Shown here: positions 1 to 12,518 of the stretch, one piece after another
How positions within the stretch are numbered: the stretch's first letter is position 1
Layout: each line of letters starts with the position of its first letter
The notes under the pieces: generated by a model
What the model was told of the DNA's origin: nothing
Database searches by the model: none
Seen by the model: only the letters and a program-made list of their open reading frames with translations
Made by a program: the position numbers and the translations under genes
NCBI GenBank assembly: GCA_920105625.2
Contig: OV050030.1
Coordinates: 246,357,889 to 246,421,888 of the forward strand
Direction: 5' to 3'
DNA: 64,000 nucleotides
From: Clusia tigrina
Lineage: Eukaryota; Arthropoda; Insecta; Diptera; Clusiidae

Positions 1-491
1 TCGCTCAAAGCTATGCTACCCTTGAGTCTCAAATCAAACTCTGATAAAACTTCAAATGGCCCTAACTTCTATACGGTACGTCCTACACCTATCAAAGTTT
101 GCAACATACAAATGCTTGTAACTTTTTACTGGAGCGTCATAAAGCCTTGAAATTTTGTAACAATAAAGTACTCGAGCCTCTTGTCAATTTAAGCTATCGC
201 TCAAAGCTATGGTACCCTTGAGTCCCAAATCAAACACTGATTAAACTTCAAATGGCCCTAACTTCTATACGGTACGTCCTACACCAATCAAAGTCTGCAA
301 CATACAAATGCTTGTAACTTTTTACTGGTGCCTCATAAAGCCTTGAAATTTTGTAACAATAAAGTACTCGAGACTCTTGTCAATTTAAGCTGTCGCTCAA
401 AGCTATTCTACCCTTGAGACCCAAATCAAACACTGATAAAACTTCAAATGGCCCTCACTTCTATACGGTACGTCCTACACCTATCAAACTT

Positions 492-588
492 GCAACATAC
501 AAATGCTTGCAACTTTTTACTGGAGCGTCATCAAACCTTCAAAACGGCCCTAACTTCTATACGGTAAGTCCTACACCTATCAAAGTTT
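492..588 (+). repeat. 97-bp half-monomer (1 of 6)
   Basis: The distance between successive gcaacatac motifs is 97 bp instead of 196. The junction at 529 reads catcaaaccttcaaaacgg, joining monomer position about 106 (aaacctt) to position about 11 of the next copy (cttcaaatgg). That is a deletion of about 100 bp with one added base. A ctt sequence is present at both ends of the deletion. Confidence 0.92.
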
Positions 589-1567
589 GCAACATACAAA
601 TGCATGTAACTTTTTACTGGAACGTCATAAAACCTTGAAATGTTGTAACAATAAAGTACTCGAGCCTCTTGTCAATTTAAGCTATCGCTCAAAGCTATGC
701 TAACCTTGAGTCTCAAATCAAACTCTGATAAAACTTCAAATGGCCCTAACTTCTATACGGTACGTCCTACACCTATCAAAGTTTGCAACATACAAATGCT
801 TGTAACTTATTACTGGAGCGTCATAAAGCCTTGAAATTTTTTAACAATAAAGTACTCGAGCCTCTTGTCAATTTAAGCTATCGCGCAAAGCTATGCTACC
901 CTTGAGTCCCAAATCAAACACTGATAAAACTTCAAATGGCCCTAACTTCGATACGGTACGTCCTACACCTATCAAAGTTTGCAACATACAAATGCTTGTA
1001 ACTTTTTACTGGAGCGTCATAAAACCTTGAAATTTTGTAACAATAAAGTACTCGAGCCTCTTGGCAGTTTAAGCTATTGCTCAAAGCTATGCTATCCTTG
1101 AGTCCCAAATCAAACACTGATAAAACTTCAAATGGCCCTAACTTCTATACGGTACGTCCTACACCTATCAAAGTTTGCAACATACATATGCTTGTAACTT
1201 TTTACTGGAGCGTCATAAAGCCTTGAAATTTTGTAACAATAAAGTACTCGAGCCGCTTGTCGATTTAAGCTATCGCTCAAAGCTATGCTACCCTTGAGTC
1301 CCAAATTAAACACTGATAAAACTTCAAATGGTCCTAACTTCTATACGGTACGTCCTACACCTATCAAAGTTTGCAACATACAAATGTCTGTAACTTTTTA
1401 CTGGCGCGTCATAAAACCTTGAAATTTTGTAACAATAAAGTACTCGAGACTCTTGTCAATTTAAGCTGTCGCTCAAAGCTATTCTACCCTTGAGACCCAA
1501 ATCAAACACTGATAAAACTTCAAATGGCCCTCACTTCTATACGGTACGTCCTACACCTATCAAACTT

Positions 1568-1664
1568 GCAACATACAAATGCTTGTAACTTTTTACTGGA
1601 GCGTCATCAAACCTTCAAAACGGCCCTAACTTCTATACGGTAAGTCCTACACCTATGAAAGTTT
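1568..1664 (+). repeat. 97-bp half-monomer (2 of 6)
   Basis: Same deletion junction as at 529, here at 1605, with the same extra base. The identical breakpoint shows that it was copied by HOR amplification rather than formed again. Confidence 0.92.
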
Positions 1665-2643
1665 GCAACATACAAATGCTTGTAACTTTTTACTGGAACG
1701 TCATAAAACCTTGAAATGTTGTAACAATAAAGTACTCGAGCCTCTTGTCAATTTAAGCTAGCGCTCAAAGCTATGCTACCCTTGAGTCTCAAATCAAACT
1801 CTGATAAAACTTCAAATGGCCCTAACTTCTATACGGTACGTCCTACACCTATCAAAGTTGGCAACATACAAATGCTTGTAACTTTTTACTGGAGCGTCAT
1901 AAAGCCTTGAAATTTTGTAACAATAAAGTATTCGAGCCTCTTGTCAATTTAAGCTATCGCGCAAAGCTATGCTACCCTTGAGTCCCAAATCAAACACTGA
2001 TAAAACTTCAAATGGCCCTAACTTCGATACGGTACGTCCTACACCTATCAAAGTTTGCAACATACAAATGCTTGTAACTTTTTACTGGCGCGTCATAAAA
2101 CCTTGAAATTTTGTAACAATAAAGTACTTGAGCCTCTTGTCAATTTAAGCTATCGCTCAAAGCTATGCTACCCTTGAGTCCCAAATCAAACTCTGATAAA
2201 ACTTCAAATGGCCCTAACTTCTATACGGTACGTCCTACACCTATCAAAGTTTGCAACATACAAATGCTTGTAACTTTTTACTGGAGCGTCATAAAGCCTT
2301 GAAATTTTGTAACTATAAAGTACTCGAGCCTTTTGTCAATTTAAGCTATCGCTCAAAGCTATGGTACCCTTGAGTCCCAAATCAAACACTGATAAAACTT
2401 CAAATGGCCCTAACTTCTATACGGTACGTCCTACACCAATCAAAGTCTGCAACATACAAATGCTTGTAACTTTTTACTGGTGCCTCATAAAGCCTTGAAA
2501 TTTTGTAACAATAAAGTACTCGAGACTCTTGTCAATGTAAGCTGTCGCTCAAAGCTATTCTACCCTTGAGACCCAAATCAAACACTGATAAAACTTCAAA
2601 TGGCCCGCACTTCTATACGGTACGTCGTACACCTATCAAACTT

Positions 2644-2740
2644 GCAACATACAAATGCTTGTAACTTTTTACTGGAGCGTCATCAAACCTTCAAAACGGC
2701 CCTAACTTCTATACGGTTAGTCCTACACCTATCAAAGTTT
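2644..2740 (+). repeat. 97-bp half-monomer (3 of 6)
   Basis: Same junction, here at 2681. The following monomer carries the private variant gtataaataaag, shared only with the copy at 4600. Confidence 0.92.
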
Positions 2741-3327
2741 GCAACATACAAATGCTTGTAACTTTTTACTGGAACGTCATAAAACCTTGAAATGTTGTAT
2801 AAATAAAGTACTCGAGCCTCTTGTCAATTTAAGCTATCGCTCAAAGCTATGCTACCCTTGAGTCTCAAATCAAACTCTGATAAAACTTCAAATGGCCCTA
2901 ACTTCTATACGGTACGTCCTACACCTATCAAAGTTTGCAACATACAAATGCTTGTAACTTTTTACTGGAGCGTCATAAAGCCTTGAAATTTTGTAACAAT
3001 AAAGTACTCGAGCCTCTTGTCAATTTAAGCTATCGCTCAAAGCTATGGTACCCTTGAGTCCCAAATCAAACACTGATTAAACTTCAAATGGCCCTAACTT
3101 CTATACGGTACGTCCTACACCAATCAAAGTCTGCAACATACAAATGCTTGTAACTTTTTACTGGTGCCTCATAAAGCCTTGAAATTTTGTAACAATAAAG
3201 TACTCGAGACTCTTGTCAATTTAAGCTGTCGCTCAAAGCTATTCTACCCTTGAGACCCAAATCAAACACTGATAAAACTTCAAATGGCCCTCACTTCTAT
3301 ACGGTACGTCCTACACCTATCAAACTT

Positions 3328-3424
3328 GCAACATACAAATGCTTGTAACTTTTTACTGGAGCGTCATCAAACCTTCAAAACGGCCCTAACTTCTATACGG
3401 TAAGTCCTACACCTATCAAAGTTT
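3328..3424 (+). repeat. 97-bp half-monomer (4 of 6)
   Basis: Same junction, at 3365. It is the 2836-bp-offset counterpart of the copy at 492. Confidence 0.92.
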
Positions 3425-4599
3425 GCAACATACAAATGCTTGTAACTTTTTACTGGAACGTCATAAAACCTTGAAATGTTGTAACAATAAAGTACTCGAG
3501 CCTCTTGTCAATTTAAGCTATCGCTCAAAGCTATGCTAACCTTGAGTCTCAAATCAAACTCTGATAAAACTTCAAATGGCCCTAACTTCTATACGGTACG
3601 TCCTACACCTATCAAAGTTTGCAACATACAAATGCTTGTAACTTATTACTGGAGCGTCATAAAGCCTTGAAATTTTTTAACAATAAAGTACTCGAGCCTC
3701 TTGTCAATTTAAGCTATCGCGCAAAGCTATGCTACCCTTGAGTCCCAAATCAAACACTGATAAAACTTCAAATGGCCCTAACTTCGATACGGTACGTCCT
3801 ACACCTATCAAAGTTTGCAACATACAAATGCTTGTAACTTTTTACTGGAGCGTCATAAAACCTTGAAATTTTGTAACAATAAAGTACTCGAGCCTCTTGG
3901 CAGTTTAAGCTATTGCTCAAAGCTATGCTATCCTTGAGTCCCAAATCAAACACTGATAAAACTTCAAATGGCCCTAACTTCTATACGGTACGTCCTACAC
4001 CTATCAAAGTTTGCAACATACATATGCTTGTAACTTTTTACTGGAGCGTCATAAAGCCTTGAAATTTTGTAACAATAAAGTACTCGAGCCGCTTGTCAAT
4101 TTAAGCTATCGCTCAAAGCTATGCTACCCTTGAGTCTCAAATCAAACTCTGATAAAACTTCAAATGGCCCTAACTTCTATACGGTACGTCCTACACCTAT
4201 CAAAGTTTGCAACATACAAATGCTTGTAACTTTTTACTGGAGCGTCATAAAGCCTTGAAATTTTGTAACAATAAAGTACTCGAGCCTCTTGTCAATTTAA
4301 GCTATCGCTCAAAGCTATGGTACCCTTGAGTCCCAAATCAAACACTGATTAAACTTCAAATGGCCCTAACTTCTATACGGTACGTCCTACACCAATCAAA
4401 GTCTGCAACATACAAATGCTTGTAACTTTTTACTGGTGCCTCATAAAGCCTTGAAATTTTGTAACAATAAAGTACTCGAGACTCTTGTCAATTTAAGCTG
4501 TCGCTCAAAGCTATTCTACCCTTGAGACCCAAATCAAACACTGATAAAACTTCAAATGGCCCTCACTTCTATACGGTACGTCCTACACCTATCAAACTT

Positions 4600-4696
4600 G
4601 CAACATACAAATGCTTGTAACTTTTTACTGGAGCGTCATCAAACCTTCAAAACGGCCCTAACTTCTATACGGTAAGTCCTACACCTATCAAAGTTT
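4600..4696 (+). repeat. 97-bp half-monomer (5 of 6)
   Basis: Same junction, at 4637. It is the 1956-bp-offset counterpart of the copy at 2644. Confidence 0.92.
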
Positions 4697-5283
4697 GCAA
4701 CATACAAATGCTTGTAACTTTTTACTGGAACGTCATAAAACCTTGAAATGTTGTATAAATAAAGTACTCGAGCCTCTTGTCAATTTAAGCTATCGCTCAA
4801 AGCTATGCTACCCTTGAGTCTCAAATCAAACTCTGATAAAACTTCAAATGGCCCTAACTTCTATACGGTACGTCCTACACCTATCAAAGTTTGCAACATA
4901 CAAATGCTTGTAACTTTTTACTGGAGCGTCATAAAGCCTTGAAATTTTGTAACAATAAAGTACTCGAGCCTCTTGTCAATTTAAGCTATCGCTCAAAGCT
5001 ATGGTACCCTTGAGTCCCAAATCAAACACTGATTAAACTTCAAATGGCCCTAACTTCTATACGGTACGTCCTACACCAATCAAAGTCTGCAACATACAAA
5101 TGCTTGTAACTTTTTACTGGTGCCTCATAAAGCCTTGAAATTTTGTAACAATAAAGTACTCGAGACTCTTGTCAATTTAAGCTGTCGCTCAAAGCTATTC
5201 TACCCTTGAGACCCAAATCAAACACTGATAAAACTTCAAATGGCCCTCACTTCTATACGGTACGTCCTACACCTATCAAACTT

Positions 5284-5380
5284 GCAACATACAAATGCTT
5301 GTAACTTTTTACTGGAGCGTCATCAAACCTTCAAAACGGCCCTAACTTCTATACGGTAAGTCCTACACCTATCAAAGTTT
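5284..5380 (+). repeat. 97-bp half-monomer (6 of 6)
   Basis: Same junction, at 5321. It is the 1956-bp-offset counterpart of the copy at 3328. I saw none of this type beyond this point. Confidence 0.92.
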
Positions 5381-6237
5381 GCAACATACAAATGCTTGTA
5401 ACTTTTTACTGGAACGTCATAAAACCTTGAAATGTTGTAACAATAAAGTACTCGAGCCTCTTGTCAATTTAAGCTATCGCTCAAAGCTATGCTAACCTTG
5501 AGTCTCAAATCAAACTCTGATAAAACTTCAAATGGCCCTAACTTCTATACGGTACGTCCTACACCTATCAAAGTTTGCAACATACAAATGCTTGTAACTT
5601 ATTACTGGAGCGTCATAAAGCCTTGAAATTTTTTAACAATAAAGTACTCGAGCCTCTTGTCAATTTAAGCTATCGCGCAAAGCTATGCTACCCTTGAGTC
5701 CCAAATCAAACACTGATAAAACTTCAAATGGCCCTAACTTCGATACGGTACGTCCTACACCTATCAAAGTTTGCAACATACAAATGCTTGTAACTTTTTA
5801 CTGGAGCGTCATAAAACCTTGAAATTTTGTAACAATAAAGTACTCGAGCCTCTTGGCAGTTTAAGCTATTGCTCAAAGCTATGCTATCCTTGAGTCCCAA
5901 ATCAAACACTGATAAAATTTCAAATGGCCCTAACTTCTATACGGTACGTCCTACACCTATCAAAGTTTGCAACATACATATGCTTGTAACTTTTTACTGG
6001 AGCGTCATAAAGCCTTGAAATTTTGTAACAATAAAGTACTCGAGCCGCTTGTCAATTTAAGCTATCGCTCAAAGCTATGCTACCCTTGAGTCCCAAATTA
6101 AACACTGATAAAACTTCAAATGGCCCTAACTTCTATACGGTACGTCCTACACCTATCAAAGTTTGCAACATACAAATGTCTGTAACTTTTTACTGGCGCG
6201 TCATAAAACCTTGAAATTTTGTAACAATAAAGTACTC

Positions 6238-9200
6238 GAGCCTCTTGTCAATTTAAGCTATCGCTCAAAGCTATGCTACCCTTGAGTCCCAAATCAAACT
6301 CTGATAAAACTTCAAATGGCCCTTACTTCTATACGGTACGTCCTACACCTATCAAAGTTTGCAACATACAAATGCTTGTAACTTTTTACTGGAGCGTCAT
6401 AAAGCCTTGAAATTTTGAAACAATAAAGTACTCGAGCCTCTTGTCAATTTAAGCTATCGCTCAAAGCTATGGTACCCTTGAGTCCCAAATCAAAAACTGA
6501 TAAAACTTCAAATGGCCCTAACTTCTATACGGTAAGTCCTACACCTACCAAAGTTTGCAACATACAAATGCTTGTAATTTTTTACTGGAGCGTCATAAAA
6601 CCTTGAAATTTTGTAACAATAAAGTACTCGAGTCTCTTGTCTATTTAAGCTATCGCTCAAAGCTATGCTAGCCTTGAGTCCCAAATCAAACTCTGATAAA
6701 ACTTCAGATGGCCCTAACTTCTTTCGGTACGTCCTACAACTATTAAAGTTTGCAACATACAAATGCTTGTAACATTTTACTGGTGCGTAATCAAACCTCG
6801 AAATATTCTAACAATAAAGTGCTCGAGCCTCTTGTCAATTTAAGCTATCGCTCAAAGCTATGCTACCCTTGAGTCACAAATCAAACACTGATAAGACTTC
6901 AAATGGCCCTAACTTCTATACGGTACGTCCTACACCTATCAAAGTTTGCAACATACAAATGCTTGTAACTTTTTACTGGAGCGTCATAAAACCTTGAAAT
7001 TTTGTAACTATAAAGTACTCGAGCCTCTTGTCAATTTAAGCTATCGCTCAAAGCTATGCTACCCTTGAGCCCCAAATCAAACACTGATAAAACTTCAAAT
7101 GGCCCTAACTTCTATACGGTATGTCGAACACCTATCAAAGTTTGCAACATACAAATGCTTGTAGCTTTTTATTAGAGCGTCATAAAACCTTGAAATTTTG
7201 TAAGAATAAAGTAATCGAGACTCTTGTCAATTTAAGCTATCGCTCAAAGCTATGCTACGCTAGAGTCCCAAATCAAACACTGATAAAATTTCAAATGGCC
7301 CTAACTTCTATACGGTACGTCCTACACCCATCAAAGTTTGCAACATACAAATGCTTGTAACTTTTTACTGGAGTGTCATAAAAACTTGAAATTTTGTAAA
7401 AATAAAGTACTCGAGACTCTTGTCAATTTAAGATGTCGCTCAAAGCTGTTCTACCCTTGAGACCTAAATCAAACAGTGATAAAACTTCATATGGCCCTAA
7501 CTTCTATACTGTACATCTTACACCTATCAAAGTTTGCAACATACAAATTCTTGTAATTTTTTACTGGAGCGTCATAAAACCTTGAAATTTTGTAACAAAA
7601 AAGTACTCGAGCCGCTTGTCAATTTAAGCTATCGCTCAAAGCTATGCTAGCCTTGAGTCCCAAATCAAACTCTGATAAAACTTCAAATGGCCCTAACTTC
7701 TTTCGGTACGTCCTACACCTATCAAAGTTTGCAACATACAAATGCTTGTAACTTTTACTGGAGCGTCATAAAGCCTTGAAATTTTGTAACAATAAAGTAC
7801 TCGAGCCTCTTGTCAATTTAAGCTATCGCTCAAAGCTATGGTACCCTTGAGTCCCAAATCAAACACTGATAAAACTTCAAATGGCCCTAACTTCTATACG
7901 GTACGTCGAACACCTATCAAAGTTTGCAACATACAAATGCTTGTAACTTTTTATTAGAGCGTCATAAAACCTTGAAATTTTGTAAGAATAAAGTAATCGA
8001 GACTCTTGTCAATTTAAGCTATCGCTCAAAGCTATGCTACGCTAGAGTCCCAAATCAAACACTGATAAAATTTCAAATGGCCCTAACTTCTATACGGTAC
8101 GTCCTGCACCCATCAAAGTTTGCAACATACAAATGCTTGTAACTTTTTACTGGAGTGTCATAAAAACTTGAAATTTTGTAAAAATAAAGTACTCGAGACT
8201 CTTGTCAATTTAAGATGTCGCTCAAAGCTGTTCTACCCTTGAGACCCAAATCAATCAGTGATAAAACTTCATATGGCCCTAACTTCTATACTGTACATCC
8301 TACACCTATCAAAGTTTGCAACATACAAATTCTTGTAATTTTTTACTGGAGCGTCATAAAACCTTGAAATTTTGTAACAAAAAAGTACTCGAGCCGCTTG
8401 TCAATTTAAGCTATCGCTCAAAGCTATGCTAGCCTTGAGTCCCAAATCAAACTCTGATAAAACTTCAAATGGCCCTAACTTCTTTCGGTACGTCCTACAC
8501 CTATCAAAGTTTGCAACATACAAATGCTTGTAACTTTTACTGGAGCGTCATAAAGCCTTGAAATTTTGTAACAATAAAGTACTCGAGCCTCTTGTCAATT
8601 TAAGCTATCGCTCAAAGCTATGGTACCCTTGAGTCCCAAATCAAACACTGATAAAACTTCAAATGGCCCTAACTTCTATACGGTACGTCGAACACCTATC
8701 AAAGTTTGCAACATACAAATGCTTGTAACTTTTTATTAGAGCGTCATAAAACCTTGAAATTTTGTAAGAATAAAGTAATCGAGACTCTTGTCAATTTAAG
8801 CTATCGCTCAAAGCTATGCTACGCTAGAGTCCCAAATCAAACACTGATAAAATTTCAAATGGCCCTAACTTCTATACGGTACGTCCTGCACCCATCAAAG
8901 TTTGCAACATACAAATGCTTGTAACTTTTTACTGGAGTGTCATAAAAACTTGAAATTTTGTAAAAATAAAGTACTCGAGACTCTTGTCAATTTAAGATGT
9001 CGCTCAAAGCTGTTCTACCCTTGAGACCCAAATCAAACAGTGATAAAACTTCATATGGCCCTAACTTCTATACTGTACATCCTACACCTATCAAAGTTTG
9101 CAACATACAAATTCTTGTAATTTTTTACTGGAGCGTCATAAAACCTTGAAATTTTGTAACAAAAAAGTACTCGAGCCGCTTGTCAATTTAAGCTATCGCT

Positions 9201-9562
9201 CAAAGCTATGCTAGCCTTGAGTCCCAAATCAAACTCTGATAAAACTTCAAATGGCCCTAACTTCTTTCGGTACGTCCTACACCTATCAAAGTTTGCAACA
9301 TACAAATGCTTGTAACTTTTACTGGAGCGTCATAAAGCCTTGAAATTTTGTAACAATAAAGTACTCGAGCCTCTTGTCAATTTAAGCTATCGCTCAAAGC
9401 TATGGTACCCTTGAGTCCCAAATCAAACACTGATAAAACTTCAAATGGCCCTAGCTTCTATACGGTACGTCCTACACCTATCAAAATTTGCAACATACAA
9501 ATGCTTGTAACTTTTTACTGAAGCGTCATAAAACCTTGAAATTTTGTAACAATAAAGTACTC
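6238..9562 (+). repeat. Domain 2, block 1 (3325-bp period)
   Basis: Seventeen monomers whose ordered variants start again at offset 3325 in block 2. Markers at this offset are ggcccttacttc near 6320 and 9645, the variant tgaaacaataaag near 6415 and 9740, acttcagatggcc near 6702 and 10027, and ggtatgtcgaacacc near 7118 and 10443. The block contains three tandem copies of a 782-bp four-monomer unit, whereas blocks 2 and 3 contain two. Confidence 0.85.
7100..9445 (+). repeat. Three tandem 782-bp four-monomer units
   Basis: Units start near 7100, 7882 and 8664 and are almost identical. Each holds four monomer types in order: gtcgaacacc with tttttattagagcg; ctacgctagagtccc with ggagtgtcataaaaac; gatgtcgctcaaagctgttc with a tactgtacatc variant; and ctagccttgag with acttctttcgg. 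The fourth type has two short deletions, which explains 782 rather than 784 bp. Confidence 0.9.
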
Positions 9563-12518
9563 GAGCCTCTTGTCAATTTAAGCTATCGCTCAAAGCTATG
9601 CTACCCTTGAGTCCCAAATCAAACTCTGATAAAACTTCAAATGGCCCTTACTTCTATACGGTACGTCCTACACCTATCAAAGTTTGCAACATACAAATGC
9701 TTGTAACTTTTTACTGGAGCGTCATAAAGCCTTGAAATTTTGAAACAATAAAGTACTCGAGCCTCTTGTCAATTTAAGCTATCGCTCAAAGCTATGGTAC
9801 CCTTGAGTCCCAAATCAAAAACTGATAAAACTTCAAATGGCCCTAACTTCTATACGGTAAGTCCTACACCTACCAAAGTTTGCAACATACAAATGCTTGT
9901 AATTTTTTACTGGAGCGTCATAAAACCTTGAAATTTTGTAACAATAAAGTACTCGAGTCTCTTGTCTATTTAAGCTATCGCTCAAAGCTATGCTAGCCTT
10001 GAGTCCCAAATCAAACTCTGATAAAACTTCAGATGGCCCTAACTTCTTTCGGTACGTCCTACAACTATTAAAGTTTGCAACATACAAATGCTTGTAACAT
10101 TTTACTGGTGCGTAATCAAACCTCGAAATATTCTAACAATAAAGTGCTCGAGCCTCTTGTCAATTTAAGCTATCGCTCAAAGCTATGCTACCCTTGAGTC
10201 ACAAATCAAACACTGATAAGACTTCAAATGGCCCTAACTTCTATACGGTACGTCCTACACCTATCAAAGTTTGCAACATACAAATGCTTGTAACTTTTTA
10301 CTGGAGCGTCATAAAACCTTGAAATTTTGTAACTATAAAGTACTCGAGCCTCTTGTCAATTTAAGCTATCGCTCAAAGCTATGCTACCCTTGAGCCCCAA
10401 ATCAAACACTGATAAAACTTCAAATGGCCCTAACTTCTATACGGTATGTCGAACACCTATCAAAGTTTGCAACATACAAATGCTTGTAGCTTTTTATTAG
10501 AGCGTCATAAAACCTTGACATTTTGTAAGAATAAAGTAATCGAGACTCTTGTCAATTTAAGCTATCGCTCAAAGCTATGCTACGCTAGAGTCCCAAATCA
10601 AACACTGATAAAATTTCAAATGGCCCTAACTTCTATACGGTACGTCCTACACCCATCAAAGTTTGCAACATACAAATGCTTGTAACTTTTTACTGGAGTG
10701 TCATAAAAACTTGAAATTTTGTAAAAATAAAGTACTCGAGACTCTTGTCAATTTAAGATGTCGCTCAAAGCTGTTCTACCCTTGAGACCTAAATCAAACA
10801 GTGATAAAACTTCATATGGCCCTAACTTCTATACTGTACATCCTACACCTATCAAAGTTTGCAACATACAAATTCTTGTAATTTTTTACTGGAGCGTCAT
10901 AAAACCTTGAAATTTTGTAACAAAAAAGTACTCGAGCCGCTTGTCAATTTAAGCTATCGCTCAAAGCTATGCTAGCCTTGAGTCCCAAATCAAACTCTGA
11001 TAAAACTTCAAATGGCCCTAACTTCTTTCGGTACGTCCTACACCTATCAAAGTTTGCAACATACAAATGCTTGTAACTTTTACTGGAGCGTCATAAAGCC
11101 TTGAAATTTTGTAACAATAAAGTACTCGAGCCTCTTGTCAATTTAAGCTATCGCTCAAAGCTATGGTACCCTTGAGTCCCAAATCAAACACTGATAAAAC
11201 TTCAAATGGCCCTAACTTCTATACGGTACGTCGAACACCTATCAAAGTTTGCAACATACAAATGCTTGTAACTTTTTATTAGAGCGTCATAAAACCTTGA
11301 AATTTTGTAAGAATAAAGTAATCGAGACTCTTGTCAATTTAAGCTATCGCTCAAAGCTATGCTACGCTAGAGTCCCAAATCAAACACTGATAAAATTTCA
11401 AATGGCCCTAACTTCTATACGGTACGTCCTGCACCCATCAAAGTTTGCAACATACAAATGCTTGTAACTTTTTACTGGAGTGTCATAAAAACTTGAAATT
11501 TTGTAAAAATAAAGTACTCGAGACTCTTGTCAATTTAAGATGTCGCTCAAAGCTGTTCTACCCTTGAGACCCAAATCAAACAGTGATAAAACTTCATATG
11601 GCCCTAACTTCTATACTGTACATCCTACACCTATCAAAGTTTGCAACATACAAATTCTTGTAATTTTTTACTGGAGCGTCATAAAACCTTGAAATTTTGT
11701 AACAAAAAAGTACTCGAGCCGCTTGTCAATTTAAGCTATCGCTCAAAGCTATGCTAGCCTTGAGTCCCAAATCAAACTCTGATAAAACTTCAAATGGCCC
11801 TAACTTCTTTCGGTACGTCCTACACCTATCAAAGTTTGCAACATACAAATGCTTGTAACTTTTACTGGAGCGTCATAAAGCCTTGAAATTTTGTAACAAT
11901 AAAGTACTCGAGCCTCTTGTCAATTTAAGCTATCGCTCAAAGCTATGGTACCCTTGAGTCCCAAATCAAACACTGATAAAACTTCAAATGGCCCTAGATT
12001 CTATACGGTACGTCCTACACCTATCAAAATTTGCAACATACAAATGCTTGTAACTTTTTACTGAAGCGTCATAAAACCTTGAAATTTTGTAACAATAAAG
12101 TACTCGAGACTCTTGGCAATTTAAACTATTGCTCAAAGCTATGCTATCCTTGAGTCCCAAATCAAACACTGATATAACTTCAAATGGCACTAGCTTCTAT
12201 ACGGTACGTCCAACACCTATCAAAGTTTGCAACATACAAATGCTTGTAACTTTTTACTGGTGCGTAATCAAACCTCGAAATTTTCTAACAATAAAGTGCT
12301 CGAGCCTCTTGTCAATTTAAGCTATCGCTCAAAGCTATGCTACCCTTGTGTCCCAAATCAAACACTGATAAGACTTAAAATGGCCCTAACTTCTATACGG
12401 TACGTCCTACACCTATCAAAGTTTGCAACATACAAATGCTTGTAACTTTTTACTGGAGCGTCATAAAGCCTTGAAATTTTGTAACAATAAAGTACTCGAG
12501 CCTCTTGTCAATTTAAGC
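9563..12518 (+). repeat. Domain 2, block 2
   Basis: Its first part (9563-9779) repeats 6238-6454. From about 9780 to 12518 it is followed by a copy at offset 2739. It has two 782-bp units and, near 12107-12310, a monomer (cttggcaatttaaactattg) and its neighbour that block 1 lacks. That explains the 586-bp difference between the 3325 and 2739 periods: one 782-bp unit lost and one monomer gained. The gained monomer resembles those near 1070 and 3905 in domain 1. Confidence 0.82.
10425..11988 (+). repeat. Two tandem 782-bp units in block 2
   Basis: Same four monomer types as 7100-9445, with two units. The first unit starts with the ggtatgtcg variant and the second with ggtacgtcg, as in the first two units of block 1. 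Confidence 0.9.

Larger units (their letters stand above)
2152..4107 (+). repeat. 1956-bp HOR, copy 1
   Basis: First of two adjacent copies. It holds 11 monomers, nine full and two of 97 bp, in the order of a 685-bp and a 1271-bp part. The second copy begins directly at 4108. Paired markers at offset 1956 are half-monomer junctions at 2681 and 4637 and at 3365 and 5321, the variant gtataaataaag near 2797 and 4753, and acttcgatac near 3783 and 5739. Confidence 0.85.
1..6063 (+). repeat. Domain 1: HOR region with half-length monomers
   Basis: Monomer variants recur here in fixed order. Diagnostic markers are the variant ctattctacccttgagaccc, the variant tactggtgcctcat, acttcgatacgg, and six 97-bp half-monomers. 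Bases 1 to about 1260 match 2837 to about 4095 (offset 2836), and 1 to about 1440 match 4793 to about 6232 (offset 4792). The stretch near 1447-1665 matches 371-589 (offset 1076). The domain is therefore built from a few segments reshuffled by unequal exchange of whole monomers. Confidence 0.85.
4108..6063 (+). repeat. 1956-bp HOR, copy 2
   Basis: Second copy of the 11-monomer unit. Differences from the first copy are few single bases, for example aaaatttcaaatgg near 5915 where the first copy has aaaacttcaaatgg. Beyond 6063 the order changes to the variant aaattaaacactg, which is also found near 1295, so the segment following this copy is shared with the 1-1440 segment. Confidence 0.85.

Noticed and set aside
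2795..2806. TATA-box-like gtataaataaag (also at 4751)
   Set aside because: It is a two-base variant of the usual gtaacaataaag, copied with the 1956-bp HOR. No transcript or promoter context is visible.
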